DNA from: Sipunculus nudus
Taxonomy: Eukaryota > Annelida > Sipuncula > Golfingiida > Sipunculidae
DNA: 64,000 nt
Assembly: GCA_026874595.1 (NCBI GenBank)
Contig: CM049312.1
Span: 68,540,929-68,604,928, forward strand
Direction of reading: 5' to 3'
Position 1 is the first letter of the stretch, and every line of letters begins with the position of its first letter. Both the position numbers and the translations under genes were made by a program. Below the pieces are notes generated by a model that was not told where the DNA came from, searched no databases, and saw only the letters and a list, made by a program, of their open reading frames with translations. Shown piece after piece: positions 13,886 to 22,544 of the stretch.

Positions 13886-16800
13886 ATTTATATAATTTAC
13901 GTATTCCCGTGACGCGTTCGACAGTGACACTAACCTTTGGTTGAGCGTCCTGTTGCGTTCACAAACATATTTTGATGTGCCGACAGAGGCGCCGTCTCTC
14001 GAGCCATAATGGTATTAATCTCTTTTTCCGTTTTTCCTCGTGGCCTGAAACACGAAAAGTAGACAGAAACAGACATCTTAAAAATATTCGACTCACATGC
14101 TTTCTGAAGTGGATGAATGAACTTCGCGACCTGACAGGGTTTCTGACAGTTGTTACTCCAGTCCTGTAAACTCCTTGGTCTGATTCTTGGCCCTGTGCCA
14201 GCCCTGGTGTTGAGACCCCGGAAAACCTGCTACACAAAGCAGCGGTTAAAACAAAGGAGATCTGGAATGACTGCAGTTTTAACCACAGCGTAAGGAGTGT
14301 AGCAAAAACATGACTATCACGTGACTTCTAGGTAGCATTGTGACCCGTGACGTCATAAATATTCAGAGATGACATAAATCTAGTATTATGCGTTGTCTCT
14401 TATCTCTCATGAAAATCTTTGGCATTCATTGTGTCACTTTGCTTTATATAGATTCTTTTTATATAGATCGTGGAAGGTCCCAAAGGTACTACTGACAACT
14501 ACGTGACCATCCACACACCCTGCAGCTTTCTGTTTTACGTCAAGTTTAAAAAGCATCGGTCTTCTACCAGTCACCTGTCCCTGTTTATGTGAATCTATAG
14601 CAATACACTTTCTAAGCCATACATACTACATGTATATGATGATGCAACAGGGCAAGATTTTATCCCATAATTTACAATTCATATCTCGCTTTATTATATT
14701 CAATTATTATTACTTCATTGCACATTCCAGGAGCGGATCCGGGGGGCGGGGGGGGGGGGGGAAGGAGGGAGGTGGGGGGTTGGGGGGGGTGGAGGATGGT
14801 CCCAGAGGGTCCCAGCATACACCAGCTAGAGCATTCCTCAAATCCTTAATGTGAGTGATCAATAAAATAACGATTTACCCTATTTAAAATTAGACTATTT
14901 AATATTGGTGTTTCAGATTGTGACGGGAACAAACCAATGAATTGAGGAACTGGATTAATCCAGAAATAGAATTCAACATTTCCATTTACGATTGTGCCAT
15001 AAATATGGCGGAACTGCACATTAACGTATACCCTGTACAGAATCTTACGTGTCGTAGATGACCATGATGTGACCGCCCCCTACTCCGGCACAGTGCAGGT
15101 TCACGACACCCACACAGATCATGGTGGCGATGGCAGCGTCCACTGCTGAGCCGCCATGTTTCTTCATCATCTCCCTATAGAAAGAAAAAATATCAATATA
15201 TCAACATAAGTAAGATTCTTATAGATATTGTTACGGGGTGACATAAAAGCGGACCGAACTGTCTTGCCAGTGAAGCTTGCTTTTCTAGCGATGCGGTTGG
15301 AACGCCGGACTTGTGTGCAACCAACATGGGTTCGAAACCGGGATCGGCCTTTTGTTTTCCCCTGAGCAATTTGTCTTCGTAACAAAATGGGGGCTCGTCC
15401 GGGATGACGGTAAACTTTGTGGCCCAGGGAATAAGCTCACCAAAGTGTGACTCCTGGGATAATTAGTCTCGTTCTGATAGCAGAACGCCCTTAAGAGGGG
15501 TGTGTTACGGGGTGACATAAGCGCGGACCGAACTGTCTTGCTAGTGAAGTTTGTTTTTCTAGCGAAGCGGTTGGAACGCCGGACTTGTGCGCCACAAAAA
15601 TGGGTTCGAAACCGGGATCGGCCCTATGTTTTCCCCTGAGCAATTTGTCTTCGTAACAAAATGGCTCTTAATAGGGGGTGTGTTACTTGATGACAAAAAT
15701 GCGGACCGAACTGTCTCGCCAGTGAAGCTTGCTTTTCTAGCGAAGCGGTTGGAACGCCGGACATGTTCGAATCCCCGATCGGCCCAGTATTTTCCCCTAA
15801 AAAAAAATTGTCTTCGTAACAAAATTTGGCCTCGTCCAACGTGACAATAAACTTTGTGGCCCAGGGAATAAGCTCACCAAAGTGTGACTCCTTGGATAAT
15901 TAGTCTTGTTCTGATAGCAGAACGCTCTTAAGAGGGGGTGTGTTACGGGTTGACTTAAAAGCGGACCGAACTGTCGCGCTAGTTTAGCTTGTTTTTCAAG
16001 CGAAGCGGTTGGAACGCTAGATTTTCGCCACCAAAATGGGTTCGAAACCGGAATCGGCCCAATTTTTTTTTTCCTGAGCAATTTTTCTTCGTACAATATA
16101 AATAAATATATGAAAAAAATGACCGTTGTTTATGTTGACTAAGGAGAGAAAGTCTTTACATCTTGATTACAATATATATTACAATATTACAATATTACAA
16201 TATTACAATATTACAATATTACAATATTACAATTACAATATATCAGTCCCAGTCTAGGTTGTCCTGCACTACTTACACTTTTCGAGTAGAGCTGCTCAGG
16301 GCGTCCTAAAATAGTCCTGTAGCAGAGCAGCGCGGGGCGTCCCGAACTAATCCCAGAGTAGAGCAATTTGTCCGTTCTGGAATTCTTACAGTCGTACAGT
16401 AGAGCAACCTGGTACCTTCTAATCTTCTTACTCTTTTACAGGAGAGCAGCATTTTTACATACTAAGGCTGATACAGTAAACCAGAGCGGCGGCCTGAACT
16501 GTTCCCCCAGTAGGGCAACCTAGGCGTCCTATAAAAAAAATCCTGCAGTAGAGTGCCCCTGGCGTATTGGACTATTTCTACACTATAGCAACTTGGGCGT
16601 CCTGAAACTCACTCCCACATGTAGAGCAGCACAAGACTACTTATACTCCAATAGTAGAGCAGCACGGGGCGTCCTGAACTACTTACTCTCCTATACTAGA
16701 GCAGCAAGGGGCGCGTTGAACTACTTACAATCCTAAAGTAGAGCAGCACGGGGCGTCATGGACTACATGCACTCCTACAGGAGAGCAGCACGGGGCGCGC

Positions 16801-17508
16801 TGAACTACTTACACTCCTATAGTAGAGCAGCACGGGGCGTCACGGACTACTTACACTCCTACAGTAGAGCAGCACGGGGCGTCTTTAACTACTTATACTC
16901 CTACACTAGAGCAGCACAAGGTGCGCTGAACTATTTACACCAGAAGCGGATCCAGGGGGGGGGGTCCAGGGGGTCCGGACCCCCCCCCCCCTTTTTCACC
17001 TGAAGCAACCTTTTTTAAGGGGTTTTAGACGTAATTTTGCAGCCTGGACCCCCCTTTTTTCAGACGTGATGACCTTTTTTTTAGGATTTTCATTAGTCCT
17101 CCTGGGTTGGACCCCCCCTTTTGCTAAATCCTGGATCCGCCCCTGTACACTCCTATGGTAGAGCAGCACGGGGTGTCACGGACTACTTAAACTCCTACAG
17201 TAGAGAAGCTCGAGGCGTCCTTAACTATTTACACTCCTATAGTAGAGCACGGGGCGTCCTTAACCACTTACACTTACACAGTAGAGCAGCACGGGGCGTC
17301 CTTAACTACTTACACTCCTACAGTAGAGCAGCCCGGGGCGTCGCTGGCCACAGCGGCTTTTTCGTATCTCCCAAGAATGGATATGGCAGCATTGTGTGGT
17401 TCTCTGATCCGTTTAATCCCAAAATGAATTGATAAACCCAAGACAGCGGTGATAATGACAGCGGCAACCAAGGCAGCAAGTCCTCCCAATATTTGATTTT
17501 TTGCTGAT
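510..17508 (-). CDS. Gamma-glutamyltransferase (GGT1/GGT5-like), ten exons, partial at both ends
   Basis: Type II membrane ectoenzyme family that cleaves the gamma-glutamyl bond of glutathione and its conjugates and transfers or hydrolyses the glutamyl group. Ten exons read continuously on the minus strand with matching phases: 17508-17314, 15174-15049, 14044-13935, 13525-13333, 11272-11115, 10196-10047, 8984-8848, 7643-7450, 3010-2782, 623-510. They total 1606 nt, about 535 residues, against about 570 in human GGT1. Visible: an N-terminal membrane anchor, [20 protein letters not shown], the MARETAP arginine, [25 protein letters not shown], the autocleavage and nucleophile threonine in GTAHLSV, SSIN, PRSSMCP and GAAGGT. 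The glutamate of the usual NNEMDDF substrate loop is histidine here (NNHMADF). No ATG lies between the upstream in-frame stop and the anchor, so a further 5' exon is required. The last exon, with the usual SDxRK and PAG(Y/F) end, is not in the window. Identity is firm; GGT1-like versus GGT5-like is not resolved. Confidence 0.95.
845..1450. repeat. VNTR, unit ~24-30 bp built on GAGAACATGATAAT(TATTAT)n
   Basis: About twenty imperfect units of the form (T/C)GAGAACATGAT(A/T)ATTATTATTAT. Units vary in the number of ATT triplets. The repetitive low-complexity reading frames on either strand are products of this repeat and not genes. It lies 5' (plus-strand sense) of the last recognisable GGT exon, inside a GGT intron. 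Confidence 0.9.
1451..2297. other. ~850-bp non-repetitive insertion splitting the VNTR
   Basis: The AACATGATAATTATTATTAT repeat stops at about 1450 and resumes at about 2298, so this GC-richer block interrupts it. It begins TGTCTCTTTT and contains GTGTTACA near 2217, an AATAAA at about 1675 and no coding potential. A decayed solo LTR is possible (TGT...ACA), but the remaining ~75 bp after ACA and the repetitive flanks prevent a target-duplication test. The identity is a guess. Confidence 0.4.
2298..2365. repeat. Continuation of the GAACATGATAAT VNTR
   Basis: Two to three further units of the array at 845-1450, beyond the insertion. Confidence 0.75.
2782..3010 (-). CDS. GGT exon: substrate loop and oxyanion glycines
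   Basis: The acceptor is CATTTAG and the donor GTAAGT. Reads [40 protein letters not shown], then [15 protein letters not shown] and [15 protein letters not shown]. The two serines (human Ser451/452) and the GG pair (human Gly473/474) are intact. The human Glu420 position (NNE) is histidine, codon 2961-2959, while Asp423 is kept. Confidence 0.96.
3290..5580 (-). mobile_element. 5'-truncated Tx1/L1-like LINE, reverse transcriptase to 3' tail
   Basis: Read on the minus strand, the fragment begins inside the reverse transcriptase at about 5575 ([20 protein letters not shown]). It continues with [20 protein letters not shown] (about 5375), a YGDDTA active site (about 5265) and ISGLKVN. Next come the connection region with [20 protein letters not shown] (about 4910) and an HxxxC/CxFC zinc-knuckle-like end ([18 protein letters not shown], about 3960). 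Several stops and frameshifts break the frame, so it is dead. The 3' end is a poly(T) on the plus strand at about 3289-3300; a second T run at 3158 is an alternative end. No clear target-site duplication was found. It sits antisense-neutral (same strand as GGT) in a GGT intron. Confidence 0.85.
5640..6389. other. GGT intron, no feature recognised
   Basis: Unique AT-rich sequence. No exon-like GGT similarity, ORF or clear repeat seen. Confidence 0.6.
6390..6870. repeat. VNTR, ~33-35 bp unit ending CAGCTCCTCTAACATAACTG
   Basis: About fourteen imperfect copies of a unit containing CAGCTCC, TAACATAACT and AAATCGACAAAAAA. The long minus-strand frame through it ([12 protein letters not shown]-type repeats) is simply the repeat read through and not a gene. 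A (TA)n tract follows at about 6876-6922. Confidence 0.88.
6876..6922. repeat. (TA)n microsatellite
   Basis: About 23 TA dinucleotides next to the VNTR. Confidence 0.9.
7450..7643 (-). CDS. GGT exon: autocleavage site and catalytic threonine
   Basis: The acceptor is CTCTCCACAG and the donor GTAAGT. Ends [20 protein letters not shown] then TSSINSA. The threonine of GTAHLSV (codon 7517-7515) is the predicted new N-terminus of the small subunit and the nucleophile (human Thr381). The asparagine of SSIN corresponds to human Asn401. The neighbouring human Thr399 position is serine here, a conservative change. Confidence 0.96.
8270..8394. repeat. G-tract followed by (TA)n
   Basis: An almost unbroken run of about 17-20 G (8274-8291) followed, 50 bp on, by an interrupted TA tract (8339-8394). 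Confidence 0.9.
8848..8984 (-). CDS. GGT exon: [16 protein letters not shown]
   Basis: The acceptor is CATTTCAG and the donor GTAGGA. Begins GYNFGPDD, then [20 protein letters not shown] and DEDFLDIQQ, the conserved block (Y/L)HxxxEAxKxAYADRxxxxGDPxF. It ends in phase 0. Confidence 0.96.
10047..10196 (-). CDS. GGT exon: ITLEDL to SGGPIL
   Basis: The acceptor is CTTTTAAG and the donor GTAACT. Reads [15 protein letters not shown], then [20 protein letters not shown], matching the GGxxTxEDLxxYxxxxxxPL...PPPSSGxxLxxxLNIL block. Phases (1 in, 1 out) fit the adjacent exons. Confidence 0.93.
11115..11272 (-). CDS. GGT exon: large-subunit helical region
   Basis: The acceptor is ATGACAG and the donor GTTTGG, a non-standard +3 to +6. 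Reads [40 protein letters not shown], equivalent to the family's G(D/E)xxxxPxLAxTLxxIAxxGxxxFYxGxLAxxIV. The HNGS could be an N-glycosylation site (inference). Confidence 0.93.
13333..13525 (-). CDS. GGT exon: IAVPGEVKG segment
   Basis: The acceptor is TTTATTACAG and the donor GTAAAT. Reads [18 protein letters not shown], then [20 protein letters not shown], matching the family block (S/I)VAVPGExxGxxxAxxxxGxLPWxxLxxPxIxLxxxG. Confidence 0.95.
13850..13882. repeat. (CT)n microsatellite
   Basis: About 16 CT dinucleotides in the intron between the GGT exons at 13525 and 13935. Confidence 0.9.
13935..14044 (-). CDS. GGT exon: MARETAP segment
   Basis: The acceptor is GTTTCAG and the donor GTTAGT. 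Translation includes [16 protein letters not shown] and [12 protein letters not shown]. The arginine of the ARE(T/V)AP motif binds the substrate alpha-carboxylate in characterised GGTs (human Arg107). The exon enters in phase 2 and leaves in phase 1, consistent with both neighbours. Confidence 0.93.
14728..14800. repeat. G-rich tract, partial copy of the MITE end found at 16941
   Basis: Starts CAGGAGCGGATCC, one or two changes from the terminal CAGAAGCGGATCC of the complete element at 16941-17145. It then runs into about 60 bases of almost pure G. No matching second end was found. Confidence 0.5.
15049..15174 (-). CDS. GGT exon: GGSAVDAA and glycine-rich GVGGG segment
   Basis: The acceptor is TTTCTATAG and the donor GTAAGA. 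Translation gives [18 protein letters not shown], then [20 protein letters not shown] and IYDT, the conserved N-terminal core of the GGT (Ntn-hydrolase) fold. Both splice junctions are phase 2. There is one residue more than usual between CSxxG and GGS. Confidence 0.93.
15229..15384 (+). repeat. TRIM LTR1 (156 bp)
   Basis: TGTTACG...CGTAACA. The A-box-like TAGCGATGCGG has one change from consensus; the B-box GGTTCGAAACC is exact. Confidence 0.8.
15388..15405 (+). promoter_or_regulatory. Primer-binding site complementary to tRNA-Pro 3' end
   Basis: TGGGGGCTCGTCCGGGAT, three bases after the LTR end. This 18-mer is identical to the tRNA-Pro primer-binding site known from LTR retroelements. A decayed version follows LTR3 (about 15825). 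Confidence 0.8.
15503..15658 (+). repeat. TRIM LTR2 (156 bp), best-preserved A and B boxes
   Basis: Same length as LTR1. TAGCGAAGCGG fits the A-box consensus TRGYNNANNNG at every position, and GGTTCGAAACC fits the B-box GGTTCGANNCC exactly, 32 bp apart. It is followed by a 22-bp remnant of the internal region in place of the full ~120 bp. Confidence 0.8.
15681..15821 (+). repeat. TRIM LTR3 (141 bp, internal 15-bp deletion)
   Basis: The A box is intact. The deletion removes the interval before the B box, which reads TGTTCGAATCC. Confidence 0.75.
15941..16095 (+). repeat. TRIM LTR4, diverged
   Basis: Begins TGTTACGGGTTGAC and ends CTTCGTACA. The A box has lost its first T; the B box GGTTCGAAACC is intact. 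Confidence 0.7.
16165..16238. repeat. (ATTACAAT)n microsatellite
   Basis: About eight copies of ATTACAAT/ACAATATT. Confidence 0.9.
16260..17340. repeat. 42-bp minisatellite continuous with a GGT exon 5' splice site
   Basis: About twenty units containing GTAGAGCAGCACGGGGCGTC and AACTACTTACACTCCTACA. Units at the left are the most degenerate; those next to the GGT exon are close to identical. Read on the minus strand, each good unit contains coding-like DAPxCSTVG followed by GTGTAAGTAGTT, that is, a copy of the exon end and its donor GTAAGT. The right-most copy is the real exon end (17314-17340). The array is split by the MITE at 16941-17145. The 14-residue repetitive plus-strand frames ([12 protein letters not shown]-type) are by-products. 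Confidence 0.9.
16941..17145. mobile_element. 205-bp MITE nested in the minisatellite
   Basis: Terminal inverted repeats CAGAAGCGGATCCAGG and CCTGGATCCGCCCCTG (14 of 16 complementary) flank G/C-tract-rich DNA. TACAC directly precedes (16936-16940) and follows (17146-17150) and equals the minisatellite sequence at that site, so a 5-bp target duplication is likely. There is no coding capacity; the superfamily is unassigned. Confidence 0.75.
17314..17508 (-). CDS. GGT exon: membrane anchor and start of ectodomain
   Basis: The acceptor is a pyrimidine run ending TTTTTAG just right of 17508; the donor is GTAAGT at 17313-17308. It encodes a hydrophobic anchor ([20 protein letters not shown]), a short stalk and then [17 protein letters not shown], which aligns with the ADAxxCSEIG region of GGTs. 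An in-frame stop lies shortly upstream with no ATG between, so this is not the first coding exon. Its last 27 bases are identical in type to the 42-bp minisatellite that fills the following intron. Confidence 0.88.
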
Positions 17509-17574
17509 CTAAAAAGTAGAATTTCATCAGCAAGACACTATAATGCCAGTATATACTAATACCGGGGGTATAAA

Positions 17575-18260
17575 TAAATAAATACGAAACGAAACGAAAA
17601 CGAAAACGAAACGTTTTATTTGATTAAACGCCTACTATTATACATATATATTCAGTGGCGTTGTACACAGCACAGTATATAAAAGAACATTTAAAGAGCA
17701 TAATAAGACCACAGTAAAACCTACATACATATCTGACAAACATATACAAAGTTAAAATAGATTTGTCAGATATTCAAAGTTAAAAGAGTGAATAGAAATT
17801 ACTAAAATAAAATGTTTTAAGATTCTTTTTAAAAGTGTCGCATGAGGCAGATTGCTTAATATAATCTGGAAGAACGTTTCACAATTTAGGACCAATAGTT
17901 CCAAAGCTTCTATCATTAAAAGTCTTTCTCTTGTTAAAAGGAATAATATACAATGAGTTCAAAGTATTTTCTGAGCGCAGTCCGGGCCTTTTCACCTCAG
18001 ATGATTTAAGAAGTTCAGTCAAGTACACCGGAGCATTGCCAACTGAACAATTGTACACAAATGTTAATATTTTGAAATTTATCCTGGCTTTGATAGGAAG
18101 CCAGTGAAGATCAAACAGTGCTTGTTTAGAACTTTCATGTTTTCTTCGATTTAATACCAGCTTGGCACACATTGACTGAATTCGCTGCATCTTATATATA
18201 TCACTTTCTGCAATTCCATATAGTATTCACAGCATTACAATAATCTAGATGTGACATAAC
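17575..18260 (-). mobile_element. 3' fragment of a CR1/L2/Jockey-type LINE
   Basis: The minus strand encodes SHLDYCNAVNTIWNC, a frameshift, then MQRIQSMCAKLVLNRRKHES, LHWLPIKARINFKILTFVYN and GNAPVYLTELL, the well-known RT C-terminal block of CR1-like LINEs. It is 5'-truncated at about 18260 and ends at the left in TTTATT- and GTTTC-rich simple repeat (17570-17615), like the microsatellite tails of that clade. Confidence 0.85.
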
Positions 18261-18373
18261 CAATGACAAACAGAGTAAATAAATAAATATAATAAATAAT
18301 ATTAAAAATATGAAGAAGAATATTGATATATAATTTTTAAAATTAAATAAATATATATTCATATTCTATTTAT

Positions 18374-18376
18374 ATG

Positions 18377-18424
<48 letters not shown>
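18374..18424. repeat. (TA)n at the outer end of the left inverted-repeat arm
   Basis: Interrupted TA tract. The right arm also ends outward in a (TA)n (51283-51330), and similarity between the flanks stops there. Confidence 0.85.
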
Positions 18425-18429
<5 letters not shown>

Positions 18430-20459
18430 GTGTATAATCAATCTCACAAGTGTGAAATTAAACATTCGGCTCTTTGTTTTTGATGGGCTATTTCCTATGT
18501 TGCGCATTGAGAAAATACTTAATATATTGAAAGAGAAGTTTAGACATGAAATGGGGGTTGAAGTTCTGCGTTATTGTATTACAGTCCCTGTATGGTTTTG
18601 GCGTACTACGTCAATCTCTGGCCCGCAGTATTGTTACAAACAATGTGAAGGAAATGTGGAAATATGTAATAAATAAAACATTCCATGCACATAGGCCCAA
18701 GTTCTTAATTTGCTTTGCTAGATTATATCACATTTTTTTCATATTTTTTGTATAATAATTTTTTTAAATATTTGAAAATCTTACAAAATGAATTAAAATT
18801 CATTTATGCATTGTATATGAATTTAAATTCATTTTCTAAGATATTTCAATATTTTAATCAGCTCTTGGACTGATTATTACTAAGAGTTTTTGTAAGCGAT
18901 GAATTCCGAAAGATTTTGAATCTTAAAGTATCATATCGGAGGGAGTCTTGAATCCTATTACAATTTTAGGAAATTGAATGGTATAACAAAATACCAAAAT
19001 CAAAGTAGCAAACAAAAATATACTAACCCCATAATTTTTTTCTTTCTTACGTTCTCTTCTTTCGTTTCTTATTTACATGTATAGTCCCTTCTCAGTTGTT
19101 TCACGCTATAGTTCAGATAATTCAAAGTACATTTAAACTTTCCATATTGGAAGTCATTTTAACAGACAGTATACGTACACATGCATCGTTACACTGGATC
19201 TCTGAAAGTCTCACTGATCTTAAACGACAGCGCGGATGTGCAGTCGTGGCAATTTGAGAACTCATGGCAAACATCAAAGCATATCCAGACTTTGGTAAAA
19301 AGGGGTGGATGCGTGCCGACGTGAGGGAATTTTAAGGCAGATACTGTTGTTGTTTTCATATTCGGGGGGGGGGGGGGTGTAAATTTTGCGATTTACACTT
19401 TTTTTTCAAAATTTTCGCAAGGGTTCCATTTCCGCGATCTCACCATATTTAAAACCTTAGCAAAGTAATCCATTTTTATATGAATTGTTAGTATAAAATA
19501 AAATGTGTGAAAAATCTTATATAATTGAACGGAGACCCGACGTAATATGGCCTGAGTTGAAGAATTGTTATAATCAGCAGGTAATTCTGATATCATTAAT
19601 GGTTACAATCTTTGAACATAGAGGGTTTAATATTATTTATATCAAATATAAACCTCTTACCATTCGACTTGCTTTCTACGATGGGCCTCTTTTTCACGAT
19701 GGTTTTATTTTCGCCATAATTCCTTTTTCGCGAATATCGCGAATTCGAAACCACCGTGAAAAAAAAACGGCAACTACAATATCCAACTGCTTTATTTGAA
19801 GAATGTAAGTGATTTCTGGCTTACTCGAGGTACATCTTAAGTAACTCTTAAGTTAATTCCTACAGAGACAAGTTCTTTAACCCTCATGTGACGGATGTAT
19901 GTGCTTGATTATCTGTAAACTGTTGTTAAACACGGTACACATACCCTTTTTAACAAACATAAAACCCTAGTGACCAGAAAAGGGTTGTTTGCGCAATGTA
20001 GCAATATGTTATATAATTGTTTAATTATAGCATGTGACGCAACATCATATTGCGTCAATAGCAAAACTCTGGTAAATCTGATTTGCTGCCAGATTTCATT
20101 GTAGCACGTGTTTCGATCACGATCGGTGGCCATTTTTGAAGCCCCCCCCCCCCCCACCCCTCCGTTGATATAAACAAAACATACAGCCTGTTCACCGCTT
20201 TTTTCGCATATATATATATATATATTTATAAAAGGTTCGAGATATCATTTTTATTTAATACACGTTAGATAACGTAATGATATCCCTAATCTGTTATTTG
20301 AGGTCATTATTCAAATATTATGTTAGTTTACAGGTGTCCTATATTTAAATGTTTAATTACGTAAAGCCCCTGATGCGGAACTAAAACTTGGTATGTATAG
20401 TTTTATTTTTTGTGATATTCTATAAGTGTGTATAATCTTTATAAAGTGCCTGACAGTGA

Positions 20460-20582
20460 TTACTCTTCTGCTGGTCTCGAGATGGACTCGGCTTCCTACC
20501 CCCGAGTCCGAGTACAGGTCCGAGATCAGGAACCTGGAGTCCAAGTCCGAGTCTGAGTGTGGACTCGAGTCCTACATCATTG
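20460..20582. repeat. Short GAGTCC-type cluster
   Basis: Runs of GAGTCC/GGACTC hexamers preceded by about 100 bp resembling the sequence before the larger array at 21420. The two are paralogous copies within one arm. The right-arm partner is at about 49060-49165. Confidence 0.8.
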
Positions 20583-21010
20583 AATGAGATTATACCAACA
20601 TACATCATTTTTTAGTAATTTTATCGGCCATCAAAATTTAACTCATCCTTTAGTCACTTAGTTTTCTTTCTCATTGCCCCCCCCCCCCCTGCACCACCAC
20701 CCTCCCTGGCTGAACAATTTTGGGTTTGTCCGGCCCTGCATCTACCCGCTGGTTCATGATATGTGTTGCGGCTTCAGATTACAAGCAGACACAAAAGTGC
20801 TCCGGCTGATAACATCTGGCGGGTTTTATCAGTTCCTTATTTATTCGCGTCCCATGTCCAGGGCGTTATGTAGATTGGCATCCTCTCAGCATACATGTAA
20901 ATCTAAAAGATGAGTGTGTACAGATACATAAATACATACGCATTTTAAAATAATGGTCACACTTTCTTTCTATAAACAGATATTAGGGTACGTTATATTG
21001 CATGATTACC

Positions 21011-21056
<46 letters not shown>

Positions 21057-21419
21057 TTATTTATATATATATATACATACACAAACACATATAGGTACAA
21101 AAAAACAGTGATGCCCGAGTCCGAGGGTAAAAGTCCGAGTCCAGGCCCCTCGAGTCCAAGTCCTAGTCTGAGTCCTTGAAGTTCGAATCCAAGTCCACCT
21201 GAGTCATTTGGAACCCGAGTCCAAGTCCGTTTCCGAGTCGAATACAAATATCCGTCAAAATAAAAATAAAAATGGAAATTTAATATTATCGTGTACATTT
21301 TCAAGCTCCCTATGATTGGCAAACCTTGGCATATATAGTGTTATTATTTTGTAATATTTTGTTAGTAGTTCGCACATATTACATAAGTGTATATAATATC
21401 AAATTTTCTTTTCTATTGG

Positions 21420-21960
21420 ACATCGAGATGGACTCGGCGTAATATATCGAGTCCTTACTTCCGAGTCCGATGAGAAGTCCGAGATTAGGACGCTTGAGTC
21501 CAAGTCGGAGTCCCTAAAAAGTGGACTCGAGTCCAAGTCGGGGTCCATAAAAAGTCGACTCGAGTCCAAGTCGCCGTCCATAAAAAGTGGACCCGAATCA
21601 AAGTCGGAGTCCCTAAAAAGTGGACTCGAGTCCAAGTCGGGGTCCATAAAAAGTGGACTCGAGTCCAAGTCGGGGTCCATAAAAAGTCGACTCGAGTCCA
21701 AGTCGGGGTCCATAAAAAGTTGACTCGAGTCCACGTCCGAGTCCCTAAAAAGTGGACTCGAGTCAGAGTTTAGATGCCTAAAAAGTGGACTCGAATCCAA
21801 GTCGGGGTCCATTAAAAGTGGACTCGACTCCTAGTCGGGGTCCATAAAAAAAATGGACTCGAGTCCAAGTTCAGGTCCAAAAAAGTGGACTCGAATCCAA
21901 ATCGGGGTCCCTAAAAAGTGGACTCGAGTCCAAGTCGGGACTGTAGTCCTACATCATTGC
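21420..21960. repeat. 33-bp minisatellite, left-arm copy (~16 units)
   Basis: The unit contains ACTCGAGTCCAAGTCGGGGT and CCATAAAAAGTGG. Because the period is 33, the minus strand stays open as an 11-residue repeat (MDPDLDSSPLF type); this is a repeat artefact until expression is shown. The right-arm array (47405-48430) has about twice as many units. Confidence 0.9.
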
Positions 21961-22544
21961 ATATAACGCGGTATATTTTGTTTACATTATAAACAACAGG
22001 AAATGTACAAAAAGCACAACATTATTTGAAAACAGTCGAAGCGCCTGAGTTTTTTTACCAGGAGGAAAACTAGTTCAAATGTTTTATATGAGAAAAATTT
22101 AAGTACACGTGAGCTAAGATTGTATGATTGTATGATAAAAACACATTTCATAAATTGATCATTAAATCTATTCCAAGCATACAGAGTAATGATGAGTAAC
22201 CAGTTTATGACAGTTTGACCCCTGTTGACCTTAATACAGACCTTACTGGCATATGTTATACATTATCTGAGTAGGTTTATAAAGTAATCCTCTACTGGAT
22301 AATTGTTCTATGTAAAAAAACTTTGGAGTTCTTGTCACTTTAAATTCTCCTACCCTAAAAAGGTAGTGGCCAAATGTTCAGTTTTTGCAGTGAAAAACAC
22401 TTCCGGGAACTACTACCTTGTCCCAGTAAATTCAGTGTTATTATCCTCAAAATCAAAGTATGGGCAAAGATTAATAAGAAAAAAAAATTGTAAATTGGCC
22501 GGGCGGCAAAGCAGGCCCCTTCTAGCCTCGACAATCCGACTCAG

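Larger units (their letters stand above)
15229..16095 (+). mobile_element. Cluster of TRIM-like miniature LTR retroelements (four LTRs) with A/B boxes
   Basis: Four copies of a 141-156-bp repeat begin TGTTACGGGGTGACATAA and end CTTCGTAACA, with terminal inverted bases TGTTACG/CGTAACA. After LTR1 comes AAA and then TGGGGGCTCGTCCGGGAT (15388-15405), the classic primer-binding site for the 3' end of tRNA-Pro. About 90 bp of non-coding internal DNA follow, then a purine tract (AAGAGGGGTG) directly before LTR2. The order is LTR1-internal-LTR2-short deleted internal-LTR3-internal-LTR4. There is no gag or pol, so this fits the TRIM class of non-autonomous LTR elements, tandemly joined through shared LTRs. 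Flanks read ATAT on both sides (possible 4-bp duplication, weak because AT-rich). Each LTR holds a tRNA-like segment with an A box and a B box (see findings). It lies antisense within a GGT intron. Confidence 0.8.

Noticed and set aside
15587-15844. Protein frames across the TRIM cluster
   Set aside because: They arise from repeated LTR sequence on both strands and lack any retroviral protein motif.
16758-17432. [12 protein letters not shown] repeat protein on the plus strand
   Set aside because: By-product of the 42-bp minisatellite, antisense to the GGT exon end.
21399-21812. 137-codon DPDLDSSPLF repeat protein
   Set aside because: It follows only from the 33-bp period of a minisatellite. 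The right-arm copy has indels that break the frame, and no other coding sign is present.
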